From the NCBI GenBank assembly GCA_051453625.1, contig JBOZIK010000001.1, positions 86,705,567-86,754,196 of the forward strand: a DNA stretch of 48,630 nt. Reading direction: 5' to 3'. Numbering within the stretch: position 1 is the first letter of the stretch; each line of letters begins with the position of its first letter. The position numbers and the translations under genes are program-made. The stretch is from Welwitschia mirabilis (lineage: Eukaryota; Gnetophyta; Gnetopsida; Welwitschiales). The notes under the pieces are model-generated. The model had not been told where the DNA came from. It did no database searches and saw only the letters and a program-made list of their open reading frames with translations. Below are positions 34,370 to 45,231 of this stretch, piece after piece.

Positions 34370-35000
34370 CACATCGTGAGGTAGAATATAAGGGGCCTAA
34401 ATGGGCTTGACAAATAGTAGAAAATCAAGCATTTGATTTCTGAGTTGAGGTTATGTTTGTTTGCTTTATTAGAGATAAAATTTCAAGTGGAGAGAGTGGA
34501 GATGATTGCAAGAAACTACATGTCAAACTCATCATGGAGGTACACTCACAATTTTTTCCCATCTTCTAATGGCAGAATTTTAATTCTATGAAATTCAAAT
34601 GTGGTGAATCTTGTAGTGATATTCTCCTCCTTACCAATGATTTAATGTAACATGAATTACAAGGTTTTATGAATGTCCTTCACTATCAAAGAAAGGTAAC
34701 CACTATGGAAAAATATAATCAACATTACTCAGATGCCTTAACAATCCTAGGCTCTTTTAGGGGATTTCAATTGTATTGTTGATCCTATAGAAAAAAATAA
34801 TGGTACTCTTATGGACACTGGAGATATATAGAAACTTTAAAATATTTTCTATAACACATTTTAACTAATTTAAAAAGTGCAGGATGCTTCTACTTTTGGT
34901 CTAATAAGCTTCAAAGAGAAGGTATAATCTAATGCAAATTTAATAGAGCTCTAAATAATGACAAATGAATCAATTATTTCCCTCATTCATGTGTTGATTT
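34370..35000 (+). pseudogene. LINE ORF2 endonuclease domain
   Basis: At about 34373-34417 the frame gives IVRxNIRGLNGLDK, the ISWNIRGLNG start of L1 endonucleases, with Trp changed to stop. ALLGDFNCIVDPIEKNNG follows at 34751-34806 and contains the catalytic GDFN motif (34760-34771). Near 34950-35030, INYFPHSCVDFLNP and RWSNHSLVILKL correspond to the closing SDH region, with SNH in place of SDH. The EN domain is recognisable through to its end but interrupted by stops. Confidence 0.88.
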
Positions 35001-36760
35001 CCTTAACCCAAGATGGTCTAATCACTCTCTAGTTATCTTAAAATTAATGAAGGCCTTAAGGTTAGTCCTTTGTAATTTTTGGTGTGAAAATGATAAGTTT
35101 ATTAGAGTCATTTAGGTGGAGTAGTTTTTAGATCCTTATTGCACTTCCTTGGTTAACATCCAAAGGAAATTTAATCACATTAAATAGGAAATTAATGCTA
35201 AATTTAGTCATGTCACTAGGGGCATGAGATAGAGAGTGCAGTGTGTAAATTATAAGCTCACAGATATCCAAATCTAGCTAGAAGTTTTTCTTAATGATAC
35301 TTAGCTAACTAAGAAAGAAAGGATCTTTATTCAATAATATAAGAAATTGCTAACTCAATAATTCCTCTTTAATAAGCAAAGAGATAAGATCAGGTAGGTA
35401 TAAGAAGGTGATCTAAACTCAGCTAATTTTCATACTTCCCTTAAGAAAAAGAAGCACATTTCTTTTATTGACTCCATTAATGACGCAATCAGTCATTTGC
35501 TTAATCAGTTGGACATTGTATAGCATGAGATAACTTCTTTATTTTAAAATTTATTAGGGAAAGAGGTGGACATAGCTGAATTAGATCATTCAATTTTGAA
35601 TGTTAGCCCTAAAGTAAGTAAGGAACAATGCATATAGTTATGCAGGCCTATCTCTTCTGATAAAATCAAGAAAGCTTTCTTTATGATAGGAAATGATAAA
35701 TCCCTCAGTCCTAATGGTTTGTTTGCCAAATTCTTTAAATTCTCTTGGAATATCATTAGTAAAGAGTTATGCAAGGCAATCAAGCAATTCTTCTTTGACT
35801 ATAACATGTCAAAGGGTGTCAACTCCACAGCCATTGTTTTGATTCCTAAAGTGATCTACCCTAATATGGCTTTAGACTTCAGGCCAATAGCATGTTGCAA
35901 CATGATTTGCAAATCTATTACAAACATTATTACTTAGAGGACTAAAGGAATTATTGCTTTAATTGTGAGAGATAATTAAGATTCTTTCAATCCTTAGAGA
36001 AGAATTGTTCACAACATTTTACTAGCTTAAGAACTTGTTTAGCATTATGAAAGAAAACATGTAAGCACAAGGTGTGCACTTAAGATGGATTTGAGAAGAT
36101 CCTATGATTTAGTGTCATGGTCCTTTCTCAAGGACTTATNNNNNNNNNNAGTTTGAGCTTTTCCTTCAAAGTAATCAATTAGATTTTTGCCTATACTACC
36201 ACCTCCTATTTTTTAATTTTAGTGATTGAGGAATTGTTAAGATACTTTCTAGGTAAAAGGGAACTTAGACAAGGAGATCCAATGTCTCCTGACCTCTTCT
36301 TCTAGGTTATAGAATACTTGTCCAGGGTCCTTATGAAAATGGCTAAGAATTCCTAGTTCCACTTTCATTCAAAATGTTACAGGCTTTAAATTACCCATTT
36401 GTGCTATGCAGATGATTTATTCTTATTTTGCAGAGGAGATGATAATTCTATTTGATGTATGAAACAATCTCTGAAGCATTTTTTAGATGTTTTTGATCTC
36501 AAAGAAAATCTAACCAAGAGTCAAGCTTTCTTTGGAGGCATATCACAAGGTTAAAAAAAAGATATCTCCATGCCCTAGGTTTTATAGAAGGCATCCTTCC
36601 TACTAAATATCTTGGAGTGTCTTTTAACTTTAAGAAAATTTCCATACCAGATTGTCTACCTATAATTCTAAGGGTAACAGAGAGAATAAGGTCTAGGACT
36701 ACAAAATTTCTCTCATATGTAGGAAGACTTATCTTGGTCAAAGTTATGCTTCAAAGCTTG
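35001..36760 (+). pseudogene. LINE ORF2 reverse transcriptase domain
   Basis: Between EN and RT, a long helical spacer is still open in places. From 35683 the frame reads NDKSLSPNGLFAKFFKFSW (for D-K-S-P-G-P-D-G-F), then TAIVLIPKV, FRPIACCNMICKSITNII and TRCALKMDLRRSYDLVSWSF (for LK-D-x-x-K-A-Y-D-x-V-x-W). After the 10-N gap come RELRQGDPMSPDLFF (36268-36305) and THLCYADDLFLFCRGD with the catalytic YADD codons at 36405-36416. FLDVFDLKENLTKSQ and an LPTKYLGVSF-like block (near 36600) follow. This is the full series of non-LTR RT blocks in order. Stops and shifts make it inactive. Confidence 0.94.
36140..36149. other. Assembly gap (10 N) inside LINE RT
   Basis: Ten N between RT blocks. Sequence on both sides belongs to the same domain. 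Confidence 1.
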
Positions 36761-37700
36761 TGCTATTTTTGGTGTAGGGTTTTTCTTTTACCTAAGAAGA
36801 TCCTTTCTAAGATTGACTCATTATGAAGAAGATTCCTTTGGATAGGATCTTATGATTAATCTAAGAATGCTCCTACAGCATGACATAACCTGCTAAAACC
36901 AAAAGTAGTAGTTGGATTGGGTTTCACTAATTCTATCTTGATGAATAAAGCTCTTATTTTGACTCAGCTATGGGATTTGGTACTTAAGAAAGACAACCTA
37001 TGGTTCAAGTGGTGTAATAAATACTACTTTAAAGACAAAAATATTTGGCACTATTAAGTGAAGCAGAGCACATCTTGGATTATCAAAAAAATACTGAAAC
37101 TCAGATGTCAGGTAGGAATTTGCATAGTTCTTGTAAGTGATGCCTTAGTATGGAATGCAGTTGATACACCTTTCTCCACCTCCTTCAGATATTTACAGCT
37201 ATGTGGATAGTATCCCAAATTAGATTGGTATTCCCTTGTATGGAATAGATTTACCATACCAAAACAATCTTCCATTTCATTACTAGCTTGCAATAATAGG
37301 CTTATTACCAAGAATAGACTGCTTAAATTTGGTGTTCAGATTGATCCCAAATGTGGTCTATGTGATATGGTTGAAGAAACAAGAGATTACATTTTCTTTG
37401 AATGCCCTCCATGCTTTGATCTACTTCGATCTACCATGATCCTAGTACATCTACAACCCCTTACAACTACTTGGATAGTATTGATGCAATGGATAAAACA
37501 AAGATTCAGGTCTAGATCCATAGAAAATAATATCATTAAATCCCTAATAACATTTTGCATCTATTACATTTAGCAAGGTAAGAGCATAAAGCTATTTAGA
37601 TAGACAGACTTCAAGATCCATCACATGGTCAATGACATTAAAACACAGCTAAAGATCAAGATCTCATCCATTCTGAGTATGAAAGATACTCAGAAAAATC
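36761..37700 (+). pseudogene. LINE ORF2 C-terminal region with zf-RVT
   Basis: Near 37230-37440 the frame reads WYSLVWNRFTIPKQSSISLL, NNRLITKNRLLKFG, DPKCGLCDMVEETRDYIFFE and CPPCF. This is the zf-RVT pattern W-x-x-[VI]-W...PK...N-R-L-x-T...L...G...C-x-L-C...E-x-x-x-H-x-F-F-E-C-P, with the expected His changed to Tyr. It is followed by RSIENNIIKSLITFCIYYI and IKLFR, at the position of the terminal W-x-x-R-N-x-R-x-F element. Confidence 0.85.
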
Positions 37701-38382
37701 AAATTTAGTGTCAAGATATGGGTATTTCTCCATAATTTTTGAGGAGAAGAGCTTCATCAGGCAAAATGGATTGGTACTCGATTTTTTCCTGAAATGGAGC
37801 TGAAGGAAAGTAGATGGATATCAAATGAATTTGTTGGTACTCTTACTTTCAATTAAAGTTTACTAAGAGCTATGATCATGGGGTTTTTCTTTAAAGAATC
37901 CTTCTCAAAGAACTGAAGAGGATTCTAATTTTAGGGAGAAAGCTCATTAAAATAAGTGCATCAAATCTCTTAAGGTGGCTTCTCTAAGCCATGAGGCAGC
38001 TCACTTGAGCTTCTGTAGGCCTGCTGCTCCTACATTTTGGAATAAACACTTACTCACTGCAGGGCTCAATTCAACTATTTTTGATTTGTGAACATAGTGT
38101 ATTAATGGATTTTCAGAATTGGATTCCTCCCTTACTTCTAGGTAATACAATTAATAGCAATTAGATCTCCAGGCTTTGGTGATTAGCACTAGTTCTACAA
38201 TCAGAATGGAGAAGAAAGAGTTATAGCCCAACTATATAATATTTCTCCAGGTAGTCTCTGATACTGCCTTAGGATATATTTTATTCAATCTAAAAATGGT
38301 TTATTCCCTTTTATTATGTTATTTATAAGAGTTTATGCTTTTATTTTCCTCTAGTAATGAAATTCTAAACTTCATTAAAAAA
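37701..38382 (+). other. LINE 3' region and poly(A) run
   Basis: About 680 bases after ORF2 with no conserved domain, ending TTCATTAAAAAAAAAG. The final A run (38377-38385) and the following target duplication fix the 3' end. Confidence 0.8.
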
Positions 38383-38398
38383 AAAGTTTAAAGAATAT
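38383..38398. repeat. LINE target-site duplication, right copy (16 bp)
   Basis: Exact copy of 33021-33036. Its first three A bases are shared with the poly(A) run. Confidence 0.93.
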
Positions 38399-39640
38399 GT
38401 TATTAAAAAATTTCTCTCTATAATTCATATTAATTAAATGAAAAAATTCATTAATAGCTTTAATAAAATTCTAGTAAATCATATTTTAAATCTCTCAAGT
38501 GATATATAAAACTTCTGATTAAAAAGCCTAACTACAACTTTGAAGTTTGAAGATTATTTTAATTTTTCTTAAAAGGCCTAAAGAAAGAAACTAGAAAAAT
38601 AGTAAAAACTCTAACCAATTATTAATTAATTGATCCTACAAATGTTAAAGCTTAAAAGAAATTAGAAAAAATGGTAAAAGCAATTCATGGATAGAAAATT
38701 TTGAAAATGATCATGTTAGGAGTAAAATTAGCTTGAATGATCTTTTGAATAAGGATAAATCAAATGAAGAATTATCTTAAAAAATGAAAGTTATATCTAC
38801 TTAAATAAAAAAATATTAAATATGAATGAGAGAAATTGAGAGGAAATCTAGCTTTATCTTCATCAAGTTTATATTTTTGTGAATTGCGTCAAGTAGATGG
38901 TCATTCCATAAAAATATGTTAAAATTTTAAAATAACTTAAAATTCTTCATAATAACATCATTTTTTTCAATCTCTTATCTTTAATCAAAATTATCATACT
39001 AACTCTTCACTTAATAAGTATTTAAGTCCTCATCCAAATACATTTTGTTAAAATAAGGATATCTTTCATCCTTATAATAATCAATCTTAATGAAAATCCA
39101 AGACATTACATCTTCTTCTGCATCCTGAAAAAAATTAGAAGAAATGATGAAGTTATTAGTAAATAAAATAGAACAAATGCCGTAAATTCTTAGCTTTATG
39201 TTTCAACAATAAAAAAAGAATGAAAGACATTTAAGTTTAGAATCTCAATTAACAACCAGTTCTAAATCAACTAATTTGGTAAAATAATTCACTGATGGAA
39301 ATTCCATTAAATTAAGAAATGAAAAATTATTTTAAGCCTAATTCTAAAGCTATGGAAGATGAAATACAAAGAAATTAAAAAAAATTTTAATTCTAAATTT
39401 AGAAAAGAGTTTAAAAATGAAAATTAAAAGATTCCATTTTTTTTCTGATTATCTTAGATATAATAAAGGCAATAATAATTGTCCAAGATTGATTGCCATA
39501 ATTATGAAGTAATGGACATATTAAACATGGGATCCCAATTTCAAACCCTTGTGTAGTATCATTGGACATTTGTATGTACATATCTGCCTGCCTAACTTAC
39601 CCTCTAATAATAAAGGTAATAATAATTATAAGTATATCCC
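38399..39640 (+). pseudogene. Gag C-terminal part of plus-strand gypsy element
   Basis: Heavily decayed; most of the stretch is A-rich with many stops. Near 39552-39590 the frame KPLCSIIGHLYVHICLP fits a CCHC zinc knuckle (C-x-x-C-x-x-x-G-H-x-x-x-x-C) with one Cys lost and one residue inserted. This places the nucleocapsid end of gag just before the protease. Confidence 0.5.
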
Positions 39641-39799
39641 TAAAATCTTTAAGGATATTAATACTAATCTTCCCATTTTAAAAGTAATTAAGTAAATTCC
39701 TTATTACACAAAATGTCTTAAAGATTTACGCATCTAAAGAAGAAAGATTTAATTATTTAAAGAAATAGTCTTATCACTTCTAATACATGCCTGTTGCAA

Positions 39800-40190
39800 T
39801 CCAATGTATTAGTGAAATATGTTGATCTTGGGTATCCTACCATTACTATTATAATTGGATATCATATCATTGATAAAGAGTTGGTTGATTGAGGAGATAT
39901 AATTAATCTTAAGCTTGAATCTATTTTTTAAGCATTAGAATCTAATCATGTTAATTCCACTAATATAATTCACCTTATGACTAGTAAAACTTTAGTAAAA
40001 TCATTGGTAACTTTGAAAGATGTTTTGATTCAAATTAATCAAATGATTTATCTTATCATTGTTATAATTCTTAAAGTACCCATGGATTCAACTAGCTATT
40101 CCATCATTCTTGGTTCACATTGGCTTGTAACTGATGATGCTAAAATTAAATATAAGTATAGTGCATTAAGTATTACCTTTAATGTATTTT
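39800..40190 (+). pseudogene. Aspartic protease of plus-strand gypsy element
   Basis: In one frame: KYVDLGYPTITIIIGYHIID (about 39813), KELVDxGDIINL (about 39880, for A-L-L-D-L-G-A-S-V-N-L), TSKTLVKSLVTLKDVLIQI (about 39980-40036) and MDSTSYSIILGSHWLVTDDA (about 40083-40142, for D-x-x-x-x-Y-x-I-I-L-G-R-P-W-L-x-T-x-x-A). The catalytic Asp is retained, but the following Leu codon has become a stop and Gly-Ala-Ser has become Gly-Asp-Ile. The 71-codon open stretch 39977-40192 is the best-preserved piece. It processed Gag-Pol. Confidence 0.85.
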
Positions 40191-40599
40191 AAAATTAGGA
40201 GAAAGATAATTGAATTAAATGGACATTTATCCTTGCCTAAAATTAAACCTCTAAGTGATAACTTATTTTGAATTTTAGATGATATGCTTTGTTTAGATAA
40301 ATACTATGAATTTATATTAAATTTTATTTAGATTCAAATGAATCTAGTACTTCATTAAATGTGCTTATTTGGAAAATTTTAATTAAATGAAAACTACTAT
40401 TTCTTTTCATGATATTTTCACTATTAATAGTATTTTTATTGATGATTTAAAATTACTATCTCATCATTTAAAGTATATATTCCTAGGTAGTAATCAATCT
40501 AAATATGTTATCACAATGTGCATTTTACTGCTTTTTAAAAATAATAACTCACTAACTTGTTAACCAAAAACTCTTAATCCTTTGCTTGGTCTTATCATG

Positions 40600-41338
40600 A
40601 TCTAGTTAAAGTTAATCCTTTTGCTTATTCACATCATATCTATTTAGAAGCTAATGTAAAACTTATTTATTAACATTAGTGTAGATTAAATCTAAAGATT
40701 AGGGATATTATTAAAGAATAAACCATAGAAATTTAGAAATCTAACATAATTTATCCCATTGAAAATAGTGAATAAGTTAGTCCTTCGTAATTTGTTTCAA
40801 ATAAGAATGGTAAATAGTAAATCTATGTATATTTTCATGCTTTAAATTCTTATAATAAGATCACTTTCCTACTCCCTTTATTAATGAAATCCTTAATAAA
40901 TGTTTTGTAATTAATTACTATTATTTTGTAAATGGATATAATGGTTATAATCAAATTCTTATGGCTCTATAAGATTAAGAAAAAAGCATTTCCATTTGGT
41001 AATTTGGATCTTTTGCCTACCATTACATGTCTTTTGGTTTATGTAATTCGCCTATAACTTTTGAAAGGTGTATGATGAGTTTTTTACCTAATTTATTAAA
41101 TGAGGTTTTAGAAATCTTTATGGATGATCTTTATCTTTATGGTGATACATTCAATTAGACTTAGTTAGAAGAAAAGTTATTTTATTTAAATTTGATTTTG
41201 AATCATTGTATTGATCATAATATTAAACTTAGTTGGAAGAAAGTTATTTCATGATTACTAAAGGCATTATTCTAAGTCATATTATTATTAAATGAGGAAT
41301 AAATTTAGATTCTATAAATATTATTATTTGAGGATCAT
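40600..41338 (+). pseudogene. Reverse transcriptase of plus-strand gypsy element, truncated by copia LTR
   Basis: NIIYPIENSExVSPSxFVSN and KNGK (about 40745-40815) match the I-x-P-[IV]-x-x-S-x-W-V-S-P-V-x-x-V-x-K-K-G block. Near 41005-41063, AYHYMSFGLCNSPITFERC matches A-Y-x-x-M-P-F-G-L-C-N-A-P-A-T-F-Q-R-C. MMSFLPNLLNEVLEIFMDDL with the FMDD catalytic pair (41117-41128) follows, then YLYGDTF. LSWKK and a TKGIILSHII-like block come next. The sequence stops resembling RT at about 41330, where the copia LTR starts. Confidence 0.9.
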
Positions 41339-42735
41339 TGAACTTAGAGGGAAGGAATAAATGAGGTTTACCAAATAAAAACTCTGCTAAAACAATTTAT
41401 ATTTTATATAATAAAGGCCTCACTAGATTAACATGGTTCCCCAACTTGAGTACATCCACACATAGAAGTTAGCTTTGTCTCATACCTTTGGATATCCTTA
41501 ACCTACAAAATAGTGGATTTAAAGCACCACCAACCTTACATTAAACTGAAACCCTCCTTGTAAGATAACAATCTCTTCCCCTCAGGGATCTATAATAAAT
41601 CAAAATAGAAATATGCTCACAAAGACTTGCAGAACTATACCTATATAACGGTTTCCTTATAAATTCGAAACTCTAGCAAGAGACCCTAAGATTAAAAGTA
41701 AGAAATGGACTATAATGAGTGTATTTAAAAATCTAATAGCCCTTATAATTTAAGTTCCAATAAATAATGATAACAAAATAGATAATAAGCCTAAAAAGAT
41801 ATCACTTTAATGGAGCACTTGAGTTCTTTCTTATTGTTATCACTCATGAGTGTCTAAGATTAGAGTAATACAGCTTTATAAGAACCAATGATCAAGTAAT
41901 ATATTCAACTAATAGTGCTTTTCATCAAGATTATTGAGAGCTTCATGTGTAGTACCAATCACCCATGTAAGTTACTCATGTTTCTTCTCTCTTTGTGCCC
42001 TTTATACGTTTAATGTCTTCCTTGCCTTTACCCAAGAAAAATAGCCATTTGAAAATATTTAAACATTGTGAAATGAGTACAAATGACTGAGTTTTGATCA
42101 TGCAATAATTATTTTATTCATTGTCAAATTTTCAGAATAGACATCTTTGAAATAGTAGATGTCTCTGTTAGGAAGACAGATTTACCCTGAAATATGTTTT
42201 TAATCAAACCACCTAGATTTTAATAAAATTTAAACTATTGTATCTTTGAGCCTTAGTAATTACAAATCCAAAGTGTAAAACTTCACTAATTCCTTAAAAT
42301 CAAAATACAATTTGTCTCTATTACCTCTCTCAGTTTAGCATAGATATCTTTCATTCTATAGACGTCTTCCAATAGTTGAAGTAGTTCAGACGTCTTTAAT
42401 TTGATAGACGTCTTTCACTTGTCTCAGCTTCTTGGTTTAGCATAGACATCTTTGTTATAATAGACATCTTTTCTTGTGTTTAACTCTAGTTTAGTATAGA
42501 TGTATTTGATATAGTAGATGTCTTTGATATAGATGTCTTCACATATGCAGACGTCTCTAGTCAATTGTATCTATCCTTTATGGATTCTAAGCTAAAGCTT
42601 TTATGTACATTGAACTTTGAGGTTTTGACTAGGTTGATCCTTTTTGCAATTTTATGTTCTCCAATTTTACTTGTCTATACATTAGTCACATTATATTTAA
42701 CAACTAGAATCATTAAAACTAGGATTTTACCAATA
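41339..42735 (-). repeat. Ty1/copia-type LTR on the minus strand, inserted in gypsy RT
   Basis: The plus strand begins TGAACTTAGAGGGAAGG and ends GGATTTTACCAATA. On the minus strand this LTR starts TATTGGTAAAATCCTAG and ends CTCTAAGTTCA. Immediately upstream on the minus strand is a purine tract following GACATCATCAAAAAAGGGG, the arrangement seen in many plant copia elements where a TTTGTCATCATCAAAAAGGGGG-type stretch (here decayed) touches the 3' LTR. The left end coincides with the break in the gypsy RT. A TATAAAGGGC sequence on the minus strand (about 41997-42006) could be its TATA box. No partner LTR or copia pol was found in the window. Confidence 0.65.
42137..42560. repeat. Cluster of 12 TAGAcgTCTTT-type palindromes in LTR U3 region
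   Basis: Twelve near-identical motifs: starts at about 42138, 42155, 42341, 42359, 42388, 42405, 42443, 42461, 42497, 42514, 42530 and 42549. Four keep GACGTC; the others read GATGTC, GACATC, GATATC or GATGTA, mostly what CpG decay of GACGTC would give. Spacing is irregular (about 17-30 bases, with two larger gaps). GACGTC is the C-box core bound by plant bZIP proteins. The position in the upstream part of a minus-strand LTR is where enhancers lie. Confidence 0.8.
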
Positions 42736-42749
42736 ATCACCCCTTTTTT
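42736..42749 (-). promoter_or_regulatory. Polypurine tract beside the copia-type LTR
   Basis: The minus strand reads AAAAAAGGGGTGAT just before the LTR start TATTGG. It primes plus-strand synthesis in LTR elements, and shows that some internal sequence of the element lies to the right. The first bases ATCAC also resemble ATCAT left of the LTR (41334-41338), so a solo LTR with an imperfect target duplication cannot be excluded. Confidence 0.55.
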
Positions 42750-43890
42750 GATGATGTCCAAAACTTGACAAATCTCATTAGTGCACTCATGTTTTAAAAT
42801 TGGCTTGAGATAACTTAATCCAAGAGAGAACACAGTGTATTGCATGAGGTATAACATAAATTCTAATAGTTTAAAAATATTTGTTAACAATACATAATCA
42901 TTTATAGAATAATAAACAAGTAGTATAAATTATTAAATACATATTAAAACATAAAGTATATTGCATACAAGTAGAAAAGTAACAACAAATAAGAAAAGAT
43001 CATTANNNNNNNNNNTGTCACTCATACGAAGTCCAATTCATATATCTCAAGTTTACATTCTCCAAACTCATATAGGATGTTCAATAATGTTTAATCTAGT
43101 TTGCCCATTCTTTTCCCTTTTTGGATAGCACCAAAAAAGCTAAGCACTAAGAGAAGAGTCAATGCCATCTCTTACATCATCACTATTACTAGTGGTAGAG
43201 GTCTAGATAGTATACAAGGAAGAAGAGGTGGATCGAGGTGTGTGCTGCTTCCTAGACTAACACCATTAGCAATATTAGCATATGAATTTTGCCAAAATTA
43301 GCTGATAGACTAACACCATTTCTATTCTCCAAGACCATTGAATATAACATCCAATTAATTTAGCTTTTACATACAAGCTCCTATGCATTTCAATCTAGTA
43401 CTACCATGTAAAGTTATTAGTATCAGACTTTCATAGTGGCATGTTTAAAAGACGTTTCTATGTATGAATTTCCCTAGAGGATACAATGATTATTTCTAAA
43501 AGTATTCATCCATGACTAGTTGCATAAGAAATCTTTCTTGTTTTCAATTTGTTTCTCCACATTTTATAAAATTTTTAATTTGTAAAATAGTTCTCAAAAT
43601 GGTGGTCTTGAATCCAAACTCAGATTTGCTAATATAAATAAATAAAATAAAATACTTTTTAGAAGGATGCACCAATCCAAAGATGTAGAGAAGGAGGACC
43701 AACAACACTATGTACAAGTAGTAAATAAAGAAATTAGGATTTCTCAAATGTCCTAGATCTAGTAGGTTGTTATGAGACATCATTTTAAAATATAACATTA
43801 GGATTAAAAAGAAAAAGAAGAAAATAAAAGTGCTTAAATTAATAGAAAGTTCTCATGATATATGAGAATGAACTTACTAGAATAGTGCGA
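42750..43890. other. Internal copia debris or unclassified sequence
   Basis: The bases next to the polypurine tract look like the 3' interior of the copia-type element, but no pol motif follows. A 66-codon plus-strand frame (43101-43301) with basic composition is not recognised. The 10-N gap at 43006-43015 interrupts the stretch. Confidence 0.4.
43006..43015. other. Assembly gap (10 N)
   Basis: Ten N. Confidence 1.
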
Positions 43891-44157
43891 GTCATAACCT
43901 TAAATACCTGTTTGTAAAAGGACCATGGTATAGGACATTAAAAGGATGAGGAAGGAGAGATCGTTGGAATTTCTTTTTTGTCATAACCTTAAATACTTGT
44001 TTGTAAAAGGACCATGGTATAGGACATTAACAGGATGAGGAAGGAGAGATCGTTGGAATTTCTTTTTCGTCATAACCTTAAATACTTGTTTGTAAAAGGT
44101 CCATGGTATAGGACATTAAAAGGATGAGGAAGGAGAGATCTTTGGAATTTCTTTTTG
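43891..44157. repeat. Tandem repeat, three copies of 89 bp
   Basis: Units start GTCATAACCTTAAATAC at 43891, 43980 and 44069 and end in a T-rich run. They differ at only a few positions each, far fewer than the LTR pairs in this window, so the expansion is comparatively recent. Each unit contains CCATGGTATAGGACATTAA and GGATGAGGAAGGAGAGATC. Confidence 0.97.
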
Positions 44158-44168
44158 AAGAAATTTCA

Positions 44169-44169
<1 letters not shown>

Positions 44170-44199
<30 letters not shown>
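44170..44199. repeat. TA microsatellite (15 units)
   Basis: An uninterrupted (TA)15, 12 bases after the 89-bp tandem repeat. Confidence 0.97.
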
Positions 44200-44203
<4 letters not shown>

Positions 44204-45231
44204 TTGAAAAGTAACACATTTATCTCTTACAAAGGAAACTCATGCTAGCATATCTAGTGTTCAAATAGTTTACATCTCTATTATGATGTCAACTTTTAAT
44301 TTCTTAAAGATGTTATGTAGGACTTTGATAAAATTCCTAGGGGTTTCATTTGAAGGAGGAAAATAAGGTAGAGGATATATTTGGTAACTTGAATAAAAAA
44401 ATTCCAAGATCTTGAGAGGTGGAGCTAATAGCTATTTAAGATATGGCTTAGATTAGATACACATAACTATCTACAATGATTTTGATAAAACAAAGGAGAA
44501 ATGAAGGGAGCCACAAGGAAATAAGTTACAAGCATAGAATGAAAACCCAACACCAGATCCATACAAATCTAATTCTAAGATACTCGAGGAAATCCATATA
44601 ATTGGTCAGTAAGAAAAAAATAAACAAAGACCCTATAGGCTTGGAAGAGATGCCTTTTCCAGTGAATTCATGCTTATCCCTGACCAATCATTCGTTTTGA
44701 TTAAGCACATATCATACAAATTTAACGATATGCAGTTGGCAAGCTTAAATCATCAAAAATTGAGTCTGTTCCTCTCTTTCTTTCCCAAATCCCAAGAACG
44801 AAATATCTTTTAAGAAGGAGAATAAGCTTGTACGTAAGCCATAAAAAGAAAAATAGAAAACTAAGGTGAGAAGTTTGACGAAAATAATAAATAAAATACC
44901 TAAGACTAGTAAATGCTAACCTTTGAAAACATTGAAAAACAGAAGAAATAGTGTTACAGAAGCTACAACAGAGTTGTGTGAAAAACCAACCTAAGATGCA
45001 AAGTTTCAAGAGAGTTCGCTAGATCTCAGAGTATGCTCTACTTTTCTCTCTTTCTGCCCTAACTACAGAAGCATCTGTGAGCTTTTGCATGTTTCCTCAA
45101 ACATGAAGGATGCAAAACACAGTGTCTTGGATAAGATTGATCTCTGAATTCACAATGCCTAATCTCTGGACTCTGGAGAATGGAGGAATCAATTTTCAAA
45201 AGAAATTGTCAAATTATTCTCATCTCTTTGA
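44200..45231. other. Unclassified; one hydrophobic minus-strand frame
   Basis: A minus-strand frame of 95 codons (44722-45009) encodes a mostly hydrophobic, Phe/Leu-rich product. In AT-rich DNA such frames arise by chance, and I do not recognise it. From about 45000 the sequence is less AT-rich than its neighbourhood. Confidence 0.35.

Larger units (their letters stand above)
33037..38382 (+). mobile_element. Near full-length L1-type LINE nested in the gypsy gag
   Basis: Bounded by a perfect 16-bp target duplication, ending in a short poly(A) run (38377-38385, partly shared with the duplication). It contains ORF1 with a DUF4283-like domain and decayed CCHC knuckle (33320-34340), then ORF2 with endonuclease, RT and zf-RVT (34370-37700). 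At about 5.35 kb it is close to the usual plant L1 length, so the 5' end seems complete. Many stops and a 10-N gap at 36140; it is inactive. The perfect duplication suggests it is younger than the surrounding gypsy element. Confidence 0.94.
32039..41338 (+). mobile_element. Plus-strand Ty3/gypsy element, 5' part, with nested LINE
   Basis: A tRNA-Met type primer-binding site at 32305 follows a putative LTR end (ACTACATGCA). Gag begins at 32743, is split by a LINE (33037-38382) and continues to about 39640. Protease (about 39800-40190) and reverse transcriptase (about 40600-41330) follow in order. RT stops abruptly at 41338, where a copia LTR begins. RNase H, integrase and the 3' LTR were not found. 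The left limit of the LTR is unknown because of the N gap and missing partner LTR. RT and protease motifs resemble Athila-type elements, though the primer site is of tRNA-Met type. Confidence 0.82.

Noticed and set aside
42735-42740. Solo copia LTR with ATCAT/ATCAC target duplication
   Set aside because: The bases to the right match the usual polypurine context of copia internal ends, so internal sequence seems present. The 4-of-5 match is probably chance, though not excluded.
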